A DNA stretch of 64,000 nucleotides, from assembly GCA_910578885.1 (NCBI GenBank), contig CAJTSH010000003.1, forward strand, positions 81,771 through 145,770, given 5' to 3'. Numbering within the stretch: the first letter of the stretch is position 1; every line of letters begins with the position of its first letter. Source of the stretch: an uncultured Lachnospiraceae bacterium (lineage in GTDB: Bacteria > Bacillota > Clostridia > Lachnospirales > Lachnospiraceae). Positions 42,131 through 50,999 of the stretch are shown in pieces. The notes under the pieces are model-generated. The model had not been told where the DNA came from and made no database searches. It saw nothing but the letters and a program-made list of their open reading frames with translations. The translations under genes and the position numbers were made by a program.

Positions 42131-43972
42131 TTACTGTTCAAATCGCTTATAAAGCCAACAGTACCCATACGCCGGAAGCTCTACATTGACAATTTCCCTC
42201 TTTTCACCGGTAAACAGCTCCGCATAAATTCCGTCATTCTCCGAAATCCAAGCCGTCTCAGGCTCATCACTGAAATTAAATACCGCAATCAGCTTCTCGC
42301 CCTGATAATAGCGTCCGATAGCAAGGACATGATCATTGTACGTATTCACAGTCCACACATCCGCTCCGCTTTCAAATACCTTACATCCGCTGCGGAGACG
42401 AATCATCTTCTGGATACCGGAATAAATCTCACTCTCCGTACTCAGCTTATCCTTGCGTTTTTCCGCCTTCTTCCAGTCAAATCCCCCCCGATGCAGATAA
42501 CGGGAATCCTGACATTTCAAAGGATCCTCATGATAAGAATAATCATTTTCCTGCCCGATTTCATCCCCGCTGTAGAGAATCGGGATACCGGACTGGGTAT
42601 ACATATACGCGTGGAGCATCAGAGCGCACCGGATGCTCTGCTCCAAGAGTTCTTCATTCTTCTCATAGGAAAATTTCTCGATTCCGCACAAAGAAGCCGT
42701 CATTCCGCAGAGTCTGGCGTCGCCAAGGCTTGGATCATCGTTGTATAGCTCCCCTCTTCCGAAGAAATTCCACTGCTTCCCGGTAAAGAAATCATTCAGA
42801 TATTTCTTATGCGCCACCTCTTCAATACCAAGCTGCTTTAACCACTCATAATCCAGCCCCCATCCGATATCATCATGGCAGCGCAGATAATTTAAAAATG
42901 TATATTCCTTAGGCAATGAAGAAATGATATCCATCTGACGCTTCAGCAGTCTGACGTCCATTGTTGCAACCGTATGCCAGGTGGACGCCATTGTGGTCAC
43001 ATTATAAAGCATATGGCACTCCGGTTTTTCCACGGTTCCAAAATAAGGGACAACCTTATCCGGCTCCATGACCACTTCCCCAAGGAGAAGAACTCCCGGG
43101 CACACAATTTCCGTCACCATACGCAGAATCCTGACGATGCTGTGCACTTGCTTTAAATTCCGGCAGTTCGTGTACAGCTCCTTCCAGATATAGGGAACCG
43201 CATCTATCCTTACAATATCCACGCCCTTATTGGCAAGATTCAAAAGATTATCCGTCATCTCATTTAATACGACCGGATTCCGGTAATTTAAATCCCATTG
43301 GTACGGATAAAATGTAGTCATGACATGCCGGTCAATTTCCGGCAGCCATGTAAAATTCCCCGGCGCGCTTATCGGGAACACCTGCGGACAATATTGCTCA
43401 TAGATGGAAGGAATATCATAATTTTCAAAGAAAAAATACCGATCCTGATACTCCTTCTCTCCCGCTCTGGCGCGCTTTGCCCACTCATGATCCTCGGAAG
43501 TATGGTTCATCACAAAATCCATACAGATATTAATACCCCGCTTATGGCAGACAGCGGTAAGTTCCTCCAAATCTTCCATCGTTCCAAGCGAAGGCTTGAT
43601 TCTGCGGAAATCCGATACGGCATAACCACCGTCGCTCTTTCCGTCAGTTGTATCTAAAAGGGGCATCAGATGCAGATAATTGACGCCGGTTTCAACCAGA
43701 TAATCCAGTTTATCTTTTACACCCTTCAAATTCCCCGCAAAGGCGTCCACATAGAGCATCATTCCGGATAAGTCGCTGCGCTTATACCAGTCCTGATCCT
43801 TCTTCCGCAGTCTGTCCCTTTTTTTCAGATTCGCATTCCTCTTCTCATAGGAATCTTCCAATATGTCCAGAAAATCCTCAAAAAAATCTTCACATCCGGA
43901 ATAGAGTTCGCAGTATAACCACTTCAATTCATCATAATGCACTGCCAAACGCTCCTTAAATTCATTTTCCAT
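42131..43972 (-). CDS. Amylosucrase-like glycoside hydrolase family 13 protein
   Basis: 613 residues with the helical N-terminal domain typical of amylosucrases (WYKRSDLSGMMLYVDAFAGNLKGVKDKLDYL) and a GH13 barrel: DFVMNHTS, the nucleophile Asp in VDIVRIDAVPYIWK, the acid/base Glu in LLLGEVV and the stabiliser in LRCHDDIGWG. The RIDAVPYIWK and HDDIGW patterns are those of sucrose-acting GH13 members. It is the last gene of the raffinose-family operon, so it probably handles the sucrose released by the alpha-galactosidase, either splitting it or making alpha-glucan. No signal peptide, hence cytoplasmic. Confidence 0.85.
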   Translation of the reverse strand: MENEFKERLAVHYDELKWLYCELYSGCEDFFEDFLDILEDSYEKRNANLKKRDRLRKKDQDWYKRSDLSGMMLYVDAFAGNLKGVKDKLDYLVETGVNYLHLMPLLDTTDGKSDGGYAVSDFRRIKPSLGTMEDLEELTAVCHKRGINICMDFVMNHTSEDHEWAKRARAGEKEYQDRYFFFENYDIPSIYEQYCPQVFPISAPGNFTWLPEIDRHVMTTFYPYQWDLNYRNPVVLNEMTDNLLNLANKGVDIVRIDAVPYIWKELYTNCRNLKQVHSIVRILRMVTEIVCPGVLLLGEVVMEPDKVVPYFGTVEKPECHMLYNVTTMASTWHTVATMDVRLLKRQMDIISSLPKEYTFLNYLRCHDDIGWGLDYEWLKQLGIEEVAHKKYLNDFFTGKQWNFFGRGELYNDDPSLGDARLCGMTASLCGIEKFSYEKNEELLEQSIRCALMLHAYMYTQSGIPILYSGDEIGQENDYSYHEDPLKCQDSRYLHRGGFDWKKAEKRKDKLSTESEIYSGIQKMIRLRSGCKVFESGADVWTVNTYNDHVLAIGRYYQGEKLIAVFNFSDEPETAWISENDGIYAELFTGEKREIVNVELPAYGYCWLYKRFEQ

Positions 43973-43989
43973 CGTGATTGCCGCCTTTC

Positions 43990-46173
43990 TTATTCCACCT
44001 CTGCAAAATACATCTGATATGCAAGATATTCGCTTTGCTCCACCGGAATCGGAATACCGGCCTGCATCAGCGCTGCTCCCGTATAACTTCTTCCCGAAGA
44101 CTGTTCTTTATATGTTGCATTTTCCTTCAACCCCTGAAGCTTCACATAGCTTACAGTCATATTCCCATGATTCTCAAGCATTACAGCATTTAATAACACT
44201 TCCTTTTGATCTTCTGAAACAAACGCCCACGCTCCGACTGCATCCCGGAACGGATTGCTCAAGCGATAATAAAGCCCGTTTTGAATGAGCGGTGCGTACT
44301 TGCGGAATTCTGCCACCTGTGTGCGGATTTCTCTCTTCTCCTCTTCGGTCAGCTTCCCGAGATCCAGTTCATAACCGAAGGTTCCTGACATCGCCACGAC
44401 GCCTCTGGTATGAAGCGAAACGCTTCTTCCGGTCTGATGGTTCGGAACTGCCGAGACATGGGAACCCATCGTCGAAACCGGAAATCCGAAGGAAGTTCCG
44501 TACTGAATTTTCACTCTGTCAACTGCATCTGTATTATCACTGCACCAGATCTGCGGTGTGTAATACAACATTCCCGCATCAAATCTTCCGCCGCCGCCAC
44601 TGCAGCCCTCAATCAGCATATCCGGATACCGCTTCATAAGTCTCTCCAGAAAATCATAGAGTCCCAGCACATAATCATACAGCACTTTGCCCTGTTCTTT
44701 AGCCGCTGCAGAATATACATCGGAAATGCTGCGGTTCATGTCCCATTTCAGGTACTCTACCTTTCCCTGATCCAGAACCTTGCATATCTGCTCATAGATA
44801 TCATCCACCACTTCTTTTCTGGAAAAATCAAGTACAAGCTGGTTCCTTGCCCGCACAGGCTTTCTTCCCGGAATCGCAAACGCCCAGTCCGGATGCTGTC
44901 TATAAAGCTCACTGTCCTCATTTATCATCTCCGGCTCTACCCAGATACCAAATTTCAGACCAAGACCATTGATACGTTCAATCATCGTGCCTAGACTCAT
45001 TCCCAGTTTCTCTTCGTTGACGAACCAATCCCCAAGCCCGCTGTTATCGTCATCTCTCTTTCCGAACCAGCCATCGTCCATCACAAGCATTTCAATCCCG
45101 GCTTCTGCCGCTTCCTTTGCCAGACGGCAGATGCTTTCTCCGTCAAAATCAAAATAAGACGCCTCCCAACTATTCAGCAAAACCGGACGTACCGCTTCCT
45201 TATATTTTCCACGGCAGATATGACGGCGAATGCAGGAATGAAGGTTTTGCGAAAGACGGTTCAGTCCCTGGTCTGTGTAGCTTAAAATGACTTCCGGCGC
45301 ATAAAATGTCTCTCCTGCATCCAAAGGATAAGAAAACATTGCTTCCTGCAGACCAAGCAGAGCCCGCGTCTGATTACACTGGTCAAGCTCCGCCTCCCCC
45401 TGAAAACCTCCGCTGTACACAAAGCTCATCGCATAACAGCTCCCGTTTGTCTCCGTTGTCTCCTTTGCTGCAAGAATCATCAAGGGACTGTACTGATGGC
45501 TGGATGTTCCCCTTCTGCTGCCAATCGTTTGTACGCCATGGACAATTGGAGTTCTCTGTAAATTACGCTCCATCGCATGCCGTCCGTAAAAACTGATAAA
45601 ATCATATTCACCGGACACAAAATCAAGACAGGCTGAAGCCGCCTTCTCAAGGTAAATTCTATTTTCTCCGGCATTTTTTATACGAACGCTTCTTGTGATA
45701 ATATCTCCCTTCGGCAAAACGCCGTAATAGAGAACTGCCTGTACCTTAGAAACCGGATCTTCCAGCAGAATTTCCAGCGTTTCCGCTTCCCCTCCGGCAG
45801 CATAGACTGCCGGAAGCCCGGGAAGCGCATATTTACCGGATTTTATTTCATGGCTTTTGTAACGGAGGTCACAGCTAATGCTTCCATCCTCGTTTTTTAC
45901 CACAAACGCCGGACTACGGTAATCCCCGATTCCCTGACATGGGAACTCTTGCGGCAGTATATCCATAGAATACGTTCGGTCATCCGACACATCATATGGA
46001 CCTCCTGAAAATCCCCTGTCATAGTAAGTCAGCAGATAATCCATGCCAAACTCTACCGTCTTTCCGTAATAGAGGTGCAGCAAGAATCCGAAAGAATCTA
46101 CTTTCATCTGGTATGTTGTGTTTTCCGTATGCAATGTAAATATCCGATTTTTTTCACCGTAAACAATTCCCAT
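43990..46173 (-). CDS. Alpha-galactosidase, glycoside hydrolase family 36
   Basis: 727 residues, the usual length of GH36. The barrel carries NSWEASYFDFD, MLVMDDGWFGKRDDD, the nucleophile Asp in YLKWDMNR and the acid/base Asp in IWCSDNTDAVDR. The SGGGGRFDAGMLYY loop forms part of the sugar site. It removes terminal alpha-1,6-galactose from raffinose, stachyose or melibiose in the cytoplasm. AAGGAG lies upstream of the ATG. It follows the transporter genes by 21 nt and precedes the amylosucrase-like gene by 17 nt, a classic alpha-galactoside operon. Confidence 0.95.
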   Translation of the reverse strand: MGIVYGEKNRIFTLHTENTTYQMKVDSFGFLLHLYYGKTVEFGMDYLLTYYDRGFSGGPYDVSDDRTYSMDILPQEFPCQGIGDYRSPAFVVKNEDGSISCDLRYKSHEIKSGKYALPGLPAVYAAGGEAETLEILLEDPVSKVQAVLYYGVLPKGDIITRSVRIKNAGENRIYLEKAASACLDFVSGEYDFISFYGRHAMERNLQRTPIVHGVQTIGSRRGTSSHQYSPLMILAAKETTETNGSCYAMSFVYSGGFQGEAELDQCNQTRALLGLQEAMFSYPLDAGETFYAPEVILSYTDQGLNRLSQNLHSCIRRHICRGKYKEAVRPVLLNSWEASYFDFDGESICRLAKEAAEAGIEMLVMDDGWFGKRDDDNSGLGDWFVNEEKLGMSLGTMIERINGLGLKFGIWVEPEMINEDSELYRQHPDWAFAIPGRKPVRARNQLVLDFSRKEVVDDIYEQICKVLDQGKVEYLKWDMNRSISDVYSAAAKEQGKVLYDYVLGLYDFLERLMKRYPDMLIEGCSGGGGRFDAGMLYYTPQIWCSDNTDAVDRVKIQYGTSFGFPVSTMGSHVSAVPNHQTGRSVSLHTRGVVAMSGTFGYELDLGKLTEEEKREIRTQVAEFRKYAPLIQNGLYYRLSNPFRDAVGAWAFVSEDQKEVLLNAVMLENHGNMTVSYVKLQGLKENATYKEQSSGRSYTGAALMQAGIPIPVEQSEYLAYQMYFAEVE

Positions 46174-46194
46174 GTCGTCACTCCTTTTTTGATG

Positions 46195-47040
46195 CTATTT
46201 CACCGCACCGTTTACCACTCCGTTCAAAATCTGTTTCTGGCAGATCAGATAGAAAATCAGGATTGGCAACAGCGCTAACAGATAAGATGCAAATGCCAGA
46301 TTATAATTTGTACCGAACTGCGTCTGGAAGGTCATCTGCGCAAGAGGCAGAGTCGTCATCCCGCTTCCGGACATAATGACTAACGGCGTCATAACGTCAT
46401 TCCAAGTTCCCAATGCGGTAAGTACAGCAACCGTTGCATGCATCGGTTTCATCAGCGGAAAAATAATTTTCCAATATGTCGTCCAAGTGGTCGCCCCGTC
46501 TACATACGCCGCTTCCTCCAGCGCCATCGGGATATTCTTTAAATATCCGCTGTACAACAGCACATTCATCGGCATGTAGAATACCACGTAGAGGATGATG
46601 ACGCCCACCCAATTGGCAATCCCAAGCTGCGCTGTCTGCTTAACGAGCGGCATCATCAGAATTGCAAACGGGACGAACATGCCGCTGACAATATACAGGT
46701 AACTGAATTTATAAAATTTGCTGTGATCCTTGTTCCGCCCAATCGCATATCCGATCAGGGAATGGATAACAATGGAAATCACTACTGTAAGCAGCGTAAT
46801 CAAAATGCTGTTTCCAAGAGACCTCCAGAAATCCGTCACCCGCATTGCCTCCGCAAAATTCGAGAGACTAAAGCTCTTTGGCAGAGACAGGATACTGCCA
46901 ATACCGGTTCCCATCTCCGACGGCTGCTTCAATGCAATTACAATCGTCATATACAGCGGGAACGCAACCGTTATCAATCCTAGTATTAGCAAAACCGTAA
47001 CCGGCCAGTTTACCTTTTCCATTCCTTTTTTCTTCATCAT
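46195..47040 (-). CDS. Carbohydrate ABC transporter permease, MalG type
   Basis: 281 residues with six membrane segments and the EAAYVDGATTWTTYWKIIFPLMKP motif that contacts the ATPase. Its ATG overlaps the stop of the partner permease (ATGA). No ATPase gene is in the operon, so a shared MsmK/UgpC-type ATPase elsewhere is expected, which is common for CUT1 importers in Bacillota. Confidence 0.95.
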   Translation of the reverse strand: MMKKKGMEKVNWPVTVLLILGLITVAFPLYMTIVIALKQPSEMGTGIGSILSLPKSFSLSNFAEAMRVTDFWRSLGNSILITLLTVVISIVIHSLIGYAIGRNKDHSKFYKFSYLYIVSGMFVPFAILMMPLVKQTAQLGIANWVGVIILYVVFYMPMNVLLYSGYLKNIPMALEEAAYVDGATTWTTYWKIIFPLMKPMHATVAVLTALGTWNDVMTPLVIMSGSGMTTLPLAQMTFQTQFGTNYNLAFASYLLALLPILIFYLICQKQILNGVVNGAVK

Positions 47041-47915
47041 AGCTGTTCCTCCTTTTTCCCTAAGACACCTAATTGAAATGCTGAAATCAATACGACTACG
47101 AAAAAGAATATGACTGCATTCGCACTCTGGAAGCCGAACTGTCCGCCGCCCATACCGTTGTTATAAATCAGGTAGGAGATCGACTCAGTACTCTGTGCCG
47201 GTCCGCCTTTCGTCAATGCCATAATCTGGTCGAATACCATCAGAAAATTCTTTACGCAGAGCACCATATTGATTGTGAAAAAAGGAAGAATCAGCGGGAA
47301 GGTAATATTCTTAAATTTCTTCCAGCCTGTCGCCCCGTCAATCGAAGCAGCCTCATATACATCCTCCGGCACGGTCTGCAGTCCCGAAATATAGATGATT
47401 GTGTTCATCGCAATCGCTTGCCATGCACAGACGATTACGATTGCAATCCAGGCAAGCTTCGGATTGGAGAGCATACTTGAACTTAACGCCCCACTGTTTA
47501 TCATATCACCAAACGCCGGAAAAATATAGGTGAAAAAGTAATTAAAAATATATCCGACTACCAGCGCTCCCAAAATATTGGGGATAAAATATGCTCCGCG
47601 CAGTGCGCTTTTAAATTTAATCTTACTGTTTAATCCCATTGCCAATATCAGGCTTATCAAATTTACTATAATTGTTGCTACTACCGCCAGCTTAAAGGTA
47701 AACAGGTACGATTTTCCTACCCTTGCGTCTCCAAATAAGTCTATATAATTCCTAAGCCCGACAAACTCATAGCTTCCATAACCTTTAAAGTTCGTAAAGC
47801 TGTAAATCATGCCCTTAATGAGCGGCAGCGTGTTAAAACAAAAGAATAATGCCATAATCGGTATCGTTATCAGAAGAAACGTGCGTTTTCTCCCTGTCAT
47901 TCCTTTTTTATCCAT
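47037..47915 (-). CDS. Carbohydrate ABC transporter permease, MalF type
   Basis: 292 residues, six membrane segments, with EAASIDGATGWKKFKNITFPLILP as ATPase-contact motif. GAAGGAGG precedes the ATG. It is placed 18 nt after the binding-protein gene and overlaps the MalG-type gene by 4 nt. Together they should import raffinose-family oligosaccharides, judged from the enzymes of the operon. Confidence 0.95.
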   Translation of the reverse strand: MDKKGMTGRKRTFLLITIPIMALFFCFNTLPLIKGMIYSFTNFKGYGSYEFVGLRNYIDLFGDARVGKSYLFTFKLAVVATIIVNLISLILAMGLNSKIKFKSALRGAYFIPNILGALVVGYIFNYFFTYIFPAFGDMINSGALSSSMLSNPKLAWIAIVIVCAWQAIAMNTIIYISGLQTVPEDVYEAASIDGATGWKKFKNITFPLILPFFTINMVLCVKNFLMVFDQIMALTKGGPAQSTESISYLIYNNGMGGGQFGFQSANAVIFFFVVVLISAFQLGVLGKKEEQL

Positions 47916-47933
47916 TTTCCTGCCTCCTTCTTC

Positions 47934-49226
47934 CTATTCTGCACTGTCCCCATGTTCTGCGTTGTATGCCTCTACCTTCCGGATAATATCGCGGTTATAC
48001 CGAAGCCAGTCCTTGTCAAACTTTTCGAGGAACGCATCCACATCCCCCTTCATCAGGAAAGTCTGAATCTGTGCGTCAACCGCCATTTCTGCAGGATAAT
48101 AGTGATCCTGATAGTCTGCCATCCGCCCTTGCTCAATATAGCTTTTCATGCCGTCCAACATAGAAGGCAGTTCAAAATCCCCTTCCTTACACGGAATTGC
48201 ATTCTGATTGTCCAGATACTGCTGAATGCTTTCATCCTCTAAAAGAAAATCAAGCACCTCATAAGCCGCCTCCTTGTTCTCGCAGTCCGCCATCACACAG
48301 AACTGTAAGTCCACGCCCGAATTAAGAACATTGTCCTCTTCCTTTTCGCCTACCGGAAATACAAACGAGTCAATATCCATGTCAGGGTTCGACGACATAA
48401 TCTGCGGAACCGCATAGCTTCCGATCGTATACATCGCAGCTTCGCCTTTTGCAAATGCGGTACACGCCCCATTGTAATCATAGGCAAACGGATCATCCTG
48501 TCCGTAAGGAAGGATTTGCAGCATCTTCTCTGCAACCTCACGGTATTCCTCTGTAAACGTCGTTTTTCCCGCATTTACCTCACGGCATACCGTCGGTTCT
48601 GCCAGCCCGACCGCAATCGCATTCCACGGAGCCAGTGTCGTCCATATCTCTTTAAATCCAAAATAGAACGGCAGCACGCCTTCCGACTGTATCGTCTCAC
48701 ACAGTGCGAGCAGCTCTTCCCAGGTCGTCGGGATCTCCCAGCCATGCTCTTTAAACATCGCCCTGTTATAAAGGATTCCGGCTGCGTTCGCCATATACGG
48801 TACGGCAAATGCCCCCTCCGTCGGGACATATTCCAGCGCCTTGTCAATGTCCTTATAGGACTGCTTAATTTCTTTTAAGCCCTCATAGTCCGAAATGTCC
48901 ATCAACATTTCGGAATCTATGAAGGAAGAAAAATTAACGTCCCCGCCGATTCCGATTATGTCCGGTGCATCCTCCCTGATAAATCTTGTTTTTAAGATTG
49001 TCATCGCGTCATTGGGCGATTCGATTCTCAGACGGATATTGTCATGAGTCGCATTGAACCGTTCCTCCAATGCTTCAAACGCATCTACCGCTTCCGGCTT
49101 ATACTGCACAATCTCAATTTCAATTTTCCCGTCATCCCTATTGCCTGCGCATGATGTCAGGACAATGCCTGCCAGCATGGTTGCCGCCAACATCAGGCTG
49201 ATTCCAACACTTCTCCATTTTCGCAT
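47934..49226 (-). CDS. Sugar-binding lipoprotein of an ABC importer (family 1)
   Basis: 430 residues from ATG 49226 (GGAGAAGG upstream). The signal peptide ends in VLTSC, the lipidation site. The mature protein has the family 1 solute-binding layout (EALEERFNATHDNIRLRIE, DIIGIGGD, YGQDDPFAYD, GEAAMYTIGSYAVPQI). It binds the sugar outside the membrane and delivers it to the two permeases. First gene of the operon, under the AraC-controlled divergent promoter region. Confidence 0.95.
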   Translation of the reverse strand: MRKWRSVGISLMLAATMLAGIVLTSCAGNRDDGKIEIEIVQYKPEAVDAFEALEERFNATHDNIRLRIESPNDAMTILKTRFIREDAPDIIGIGGDVNFSSFIDSEMLMDISDYEGLKEIKQSYKDIDKALEYVPTEGAFAVPYMANAAGILYNRAMFKEHGWEIPTTWEELLALCETIQSEGVLPFYFGFKEIWTTLAPWNAIAVGLAEPTVCREVNAGKTTFTEEYREVAEKMLQILPYGQDDPFAYDYNGACTAFAKGEAAMYTIGSYAVPQIMSSNPDMDIDSFVFPVGEKEEDNVLNSGVDLQFCVMADCENKEAAYEVLDFLLEDESIQQYLDNQNAIPCKEGDFELPSMLDGMKSYIEQGRMADYQDHYYPAEMAVDAQIQTFLMKGDVDAFLEKFDKDWLRYNRDIIRKVEAYNAEHGDSAE

Positions 49227-49276
49227 TTTTCCTTCTCCTCTCTTTGACATTCTTTACTTTGTTTTATGTTGAACTT

Positions 49277-49305
49277 ATTATAACATCCCCAAATGCGTCT
49301 TAAAA
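49277..49305 (-). promoter_or_regulatory. Promoter of the raffinose-family operon
   Basis: Perfect TATAAT with a poor -35 (TTTTAA, 17-nt spacer), about 50 nt before the binding-protein start. A weak -35 with regulator sites just upstream fits an activator-dependent promoter. Confidence 0.5.
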
Positions 49306-49327
49306 TAGCACTGTTTTTGCAATTTTA

Positions 49328-49380
49328 TACCAATATGCCGTTTTTCTCCTTATAAATTGAAATCGCCTAGCATTTTGGTA
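49328..49380. promoter_or_regulatory. Paired inverted operator half-sites for the AraC-type regulator
   Basis: TACCAATATGC at 49328-49338 and its inverted near-copy GCATTTTGGTA at 49370-49380 lie 42 bp apart, four helical turns. The second overlaps the spacer of the regulator gene promoter. Confidence 0.55.
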
Positions 49381-49386
49381 TATACT
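49357..49386 (+). promoter_or_regulatory. Promoter of the AraC-type regulator gene
   Basis: TTGAAA, 18-nt spacer, TATACT. An operator half-site lies within the spacer, which points to autorepression. AAGGAGG follows before the ATG. Confidence 0.6.
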
Positions 49387-49409
49387 TAAAATCAAGGAGG
49401 AAAATACAT

Positions 49410-50264
49410 ATGAGTAATTTACTTTTTTCTGTTTTTCCAAATGAAACTTTTGTTGATCTCGGACTGTACCAGTTTGGCTGGGAGCAATGCAAGCCCTCGC
49501 ATCTTTACGGTCCTGCCGCCAGAAACCATTACCTTTTTCACTATGTCATTTCGGGAACCGGGACTCTGATGGCAGACGATTCGGGCGGAACAACCCAGAC
49601 TTATCAGGTTCGCAGCGGTCAGGGATTTATGCTGTTTCCCGGTCAGATATCCACATATATTGCAGACGAAAAGCTTCCCTGGGAGTACGCATGGCTTGAA
49701 TTTGACGGACTTAGAGTGCGGGAACTCTTAGGTCTCACCGGTCTTTCCCATGACGCCCCGATATACCATGCCAGTTCCAAAGATCTGCGCTCGTGCATGA
49801 TGGATGAGATGCTCTATATTGCACAACATGCGGACGAGTCTCCCTTCCATCTGATCGGGCACCTCTATCTGTTTTTGGATTATATGTCAAGATCCGTCTC
49901 ATCTATGACACTCGGCAAAGGCGGCAAGCTGCAGGACTTCTATCTGAAAGAAGCATTAAGCTTTATTGAACAGAACTTTCAAAATGATATTACCATAGAG
50001 GACATTGCAGCCCAATGCGGGCTGAACCGGAGTTATTTCGGCAAGATTTTCCGAGATGCGCTGGGGAAATCCCCGCAGGAATTTTTGATTTCCTATCGGA
50101 TGGCAAAGGCGGCAGAACTGTTGAAACTCACAAAACTGTCTATCGGGGATATCGGGAATGCGGTAGGATATCCCAATCAGCTGCATTTTTCCCGCGCCTT
50201 TAAAAACGTTTATCAGATTTCCCCGAGAGAATGGCGGAACCAGAATAAAATCATAATCAAGTAG
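49410..50264 (+). CDS. AraC-family regulator of the raffinose-family operon
   Basis: 284 residues. An AraC-type cupin domain (about 20-140: GPAARNHYLFHYVISGTGTL...GQGFMLFPGQ) is followed by two helix-turn-helix motifs (about 185-280: DITIEDIAAQCGLNRSYFGKIFRDALGKSP and SIGDIGNAVGYPNQLHFSRAFKN). The arrangement and the divergent operon resemble MsmR/RafR activators of alpha-galactoside genes. The inducer is probably melibiose or raffinose, as an inference from the neighbours. AAGGAGG precedes the ATG. Confidence 0.93.
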   Translation: MSNLLFSVFPNETFVDLGLYQFGWEQCKPSHLYGPAARNHYLFHYVISGTGTLMADDSGGTTQTYQVRSGQGFMLFPGQISTYIADEKLPWEYAWLEFDGLRVRELLGLTGLSHDAPIYHASSKDLRSCMMDEMLYIAQHADESPFHLIGHLYLFLDYMSRSVSSMTLGKGGKLQDFYLKEALSFIEQNFQNDITIEDIAAQCGLNRSYFGKIFRDALGKSPQEFLISYRMAKAAELLKLTKLSIGDIGNAVGYPNQLHFSRAFKNVYQISPREWRNQNKIIIK

Positions 50265-50278
50265 GGGAATTAATTCCT

Positions 50279-50346
50279 CCTACTCGCCGTGCGGGGCGTA
50301 TGCAGCTTCTGCTGCTCATTTCCTTGTGCTCCCCTGTGCATAAAAA
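50279..50346. repeat. Structured intergenic repeat, copy A
   Basis: About 68 bp beginning CCTACTCGCC and ending CATAAAAA, matched by copy B at 63495. Both begin with the same 10 bases, contain a GGGGCGT block and an inner hairpin (here GCAGC/GCTGC), and end in the same 8 bases. It lies 14 nt after the AraC gene stop, in the gap before the spoVAC terminator. Confidence 0.65.
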
Positions 50347-50376
50347 TATCTCCAGCCAAAACTATGGCTGGAGATA
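50341..50376 (-). terminator. Intrinsic terminator after spoVAC
   Basis: TATCTCCAGCC pairs with GGCTGGAGATA (11 bp, 8-nt loop) and the minus strand continues with TTTTTA. Confidence 0.8.
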
Positions 50377-50403
50377 CCTCTCTCTGCATCCAATTCTGTA
50401 TTA

Positions 50404-50886
50404 CTATATAATTCCAAACACCTTCAACGCCCAATAAATAACGCCAAGCACCCAACTCGTAAAGACCCCATACAAAATAACCGGTCCCGCAATCGTAAAG
50501 ATTTTACAACCGATTCCAAACACCTGCCCTTCCTTCTTGAACTCAATGGCAGGCGCCGCAACAGAATTCGCAAATCCCGTAATCGGAACCAGTGCGCCTG
50601 CTCCGCCCCACTTTGCAATGCTTGGGTAAATATTCAATCCGGTCAGCAGAATGCTCAGAAAAATCAGAATCATGCTGCACCAGCCTCCGGACGCATCCTT
50701 ATCCAGACCGTTGTTCTCGCAGATATTTAAAATAAACTGACCCAAGGTACAAATAATCCCCCCTGTCAGAAATGCCTTCAGCATCTGAAGCGCCAGATTC
50801 CTTGTCGGCGTTACCTGCTTTACATATTCATTATACTGTTCCTGCTTTGCCTTCTTCGCTTCATTTACCGGTTGTTTTTCTGCCAT
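50404..50886 (-). CDS. spoVAC: Stage V sporulation protein AC
   Basis: 160 residues from ATG 50886 (GGAG upstream; an ATG eight codons earlier is less likely). Four or five membrane segments and the conserved VTPTRNLALQMLKAFLTGGIICTLGQ, NIYPSIAKWGGAGALVPITGFANSVAAPAIEFKKEG blocks identify SpoVAC, the mechanosensitive-channel-like subunit of the spore dipicolinate channel. It stands alone with its own terminator and a sigma-G-type promoter, apart from spoVAD and spoVAE. Confidence 0.95.
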   Translation of the reverse strand: MAEKQPVNEAKKAKQEQYNEYVKQVTPTRNLALQMLKAFLTGGIICTLGQFILNICENNGLDKDASGGWCSMILIFLSILLTGLNIYPSIAKWGGAGALVPITGFANSVAAPAIEFKKEGQVFGIGCKIFTIAGPVILYGVFTSWVLGVIYWALKVFGII

Positions 50887-50969
50887 AATCTTCACTCCAT
50901 TTCCCAGCAAATTATTACCAGTTTACTTATCAAAGCCACCTTCCAAGCAAGTGAACTTCTCATAAGCTA

Positions 50970-50999
50970 TAGTATGTACAAATAACCGGTAATTATGCA
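50970..50999 (-). promoter_or_regulatory. Sigma-G/F-type promoter of spoVAC
   Basis: TGCATA, 17-nt spacer, CATACTA on the minus strand, fitting the GNATR and CATNNTA consensus of forespore sigma factors. The -35 box lies within the last codons of the upstream GGDEF gene. Confidence 0.7.
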
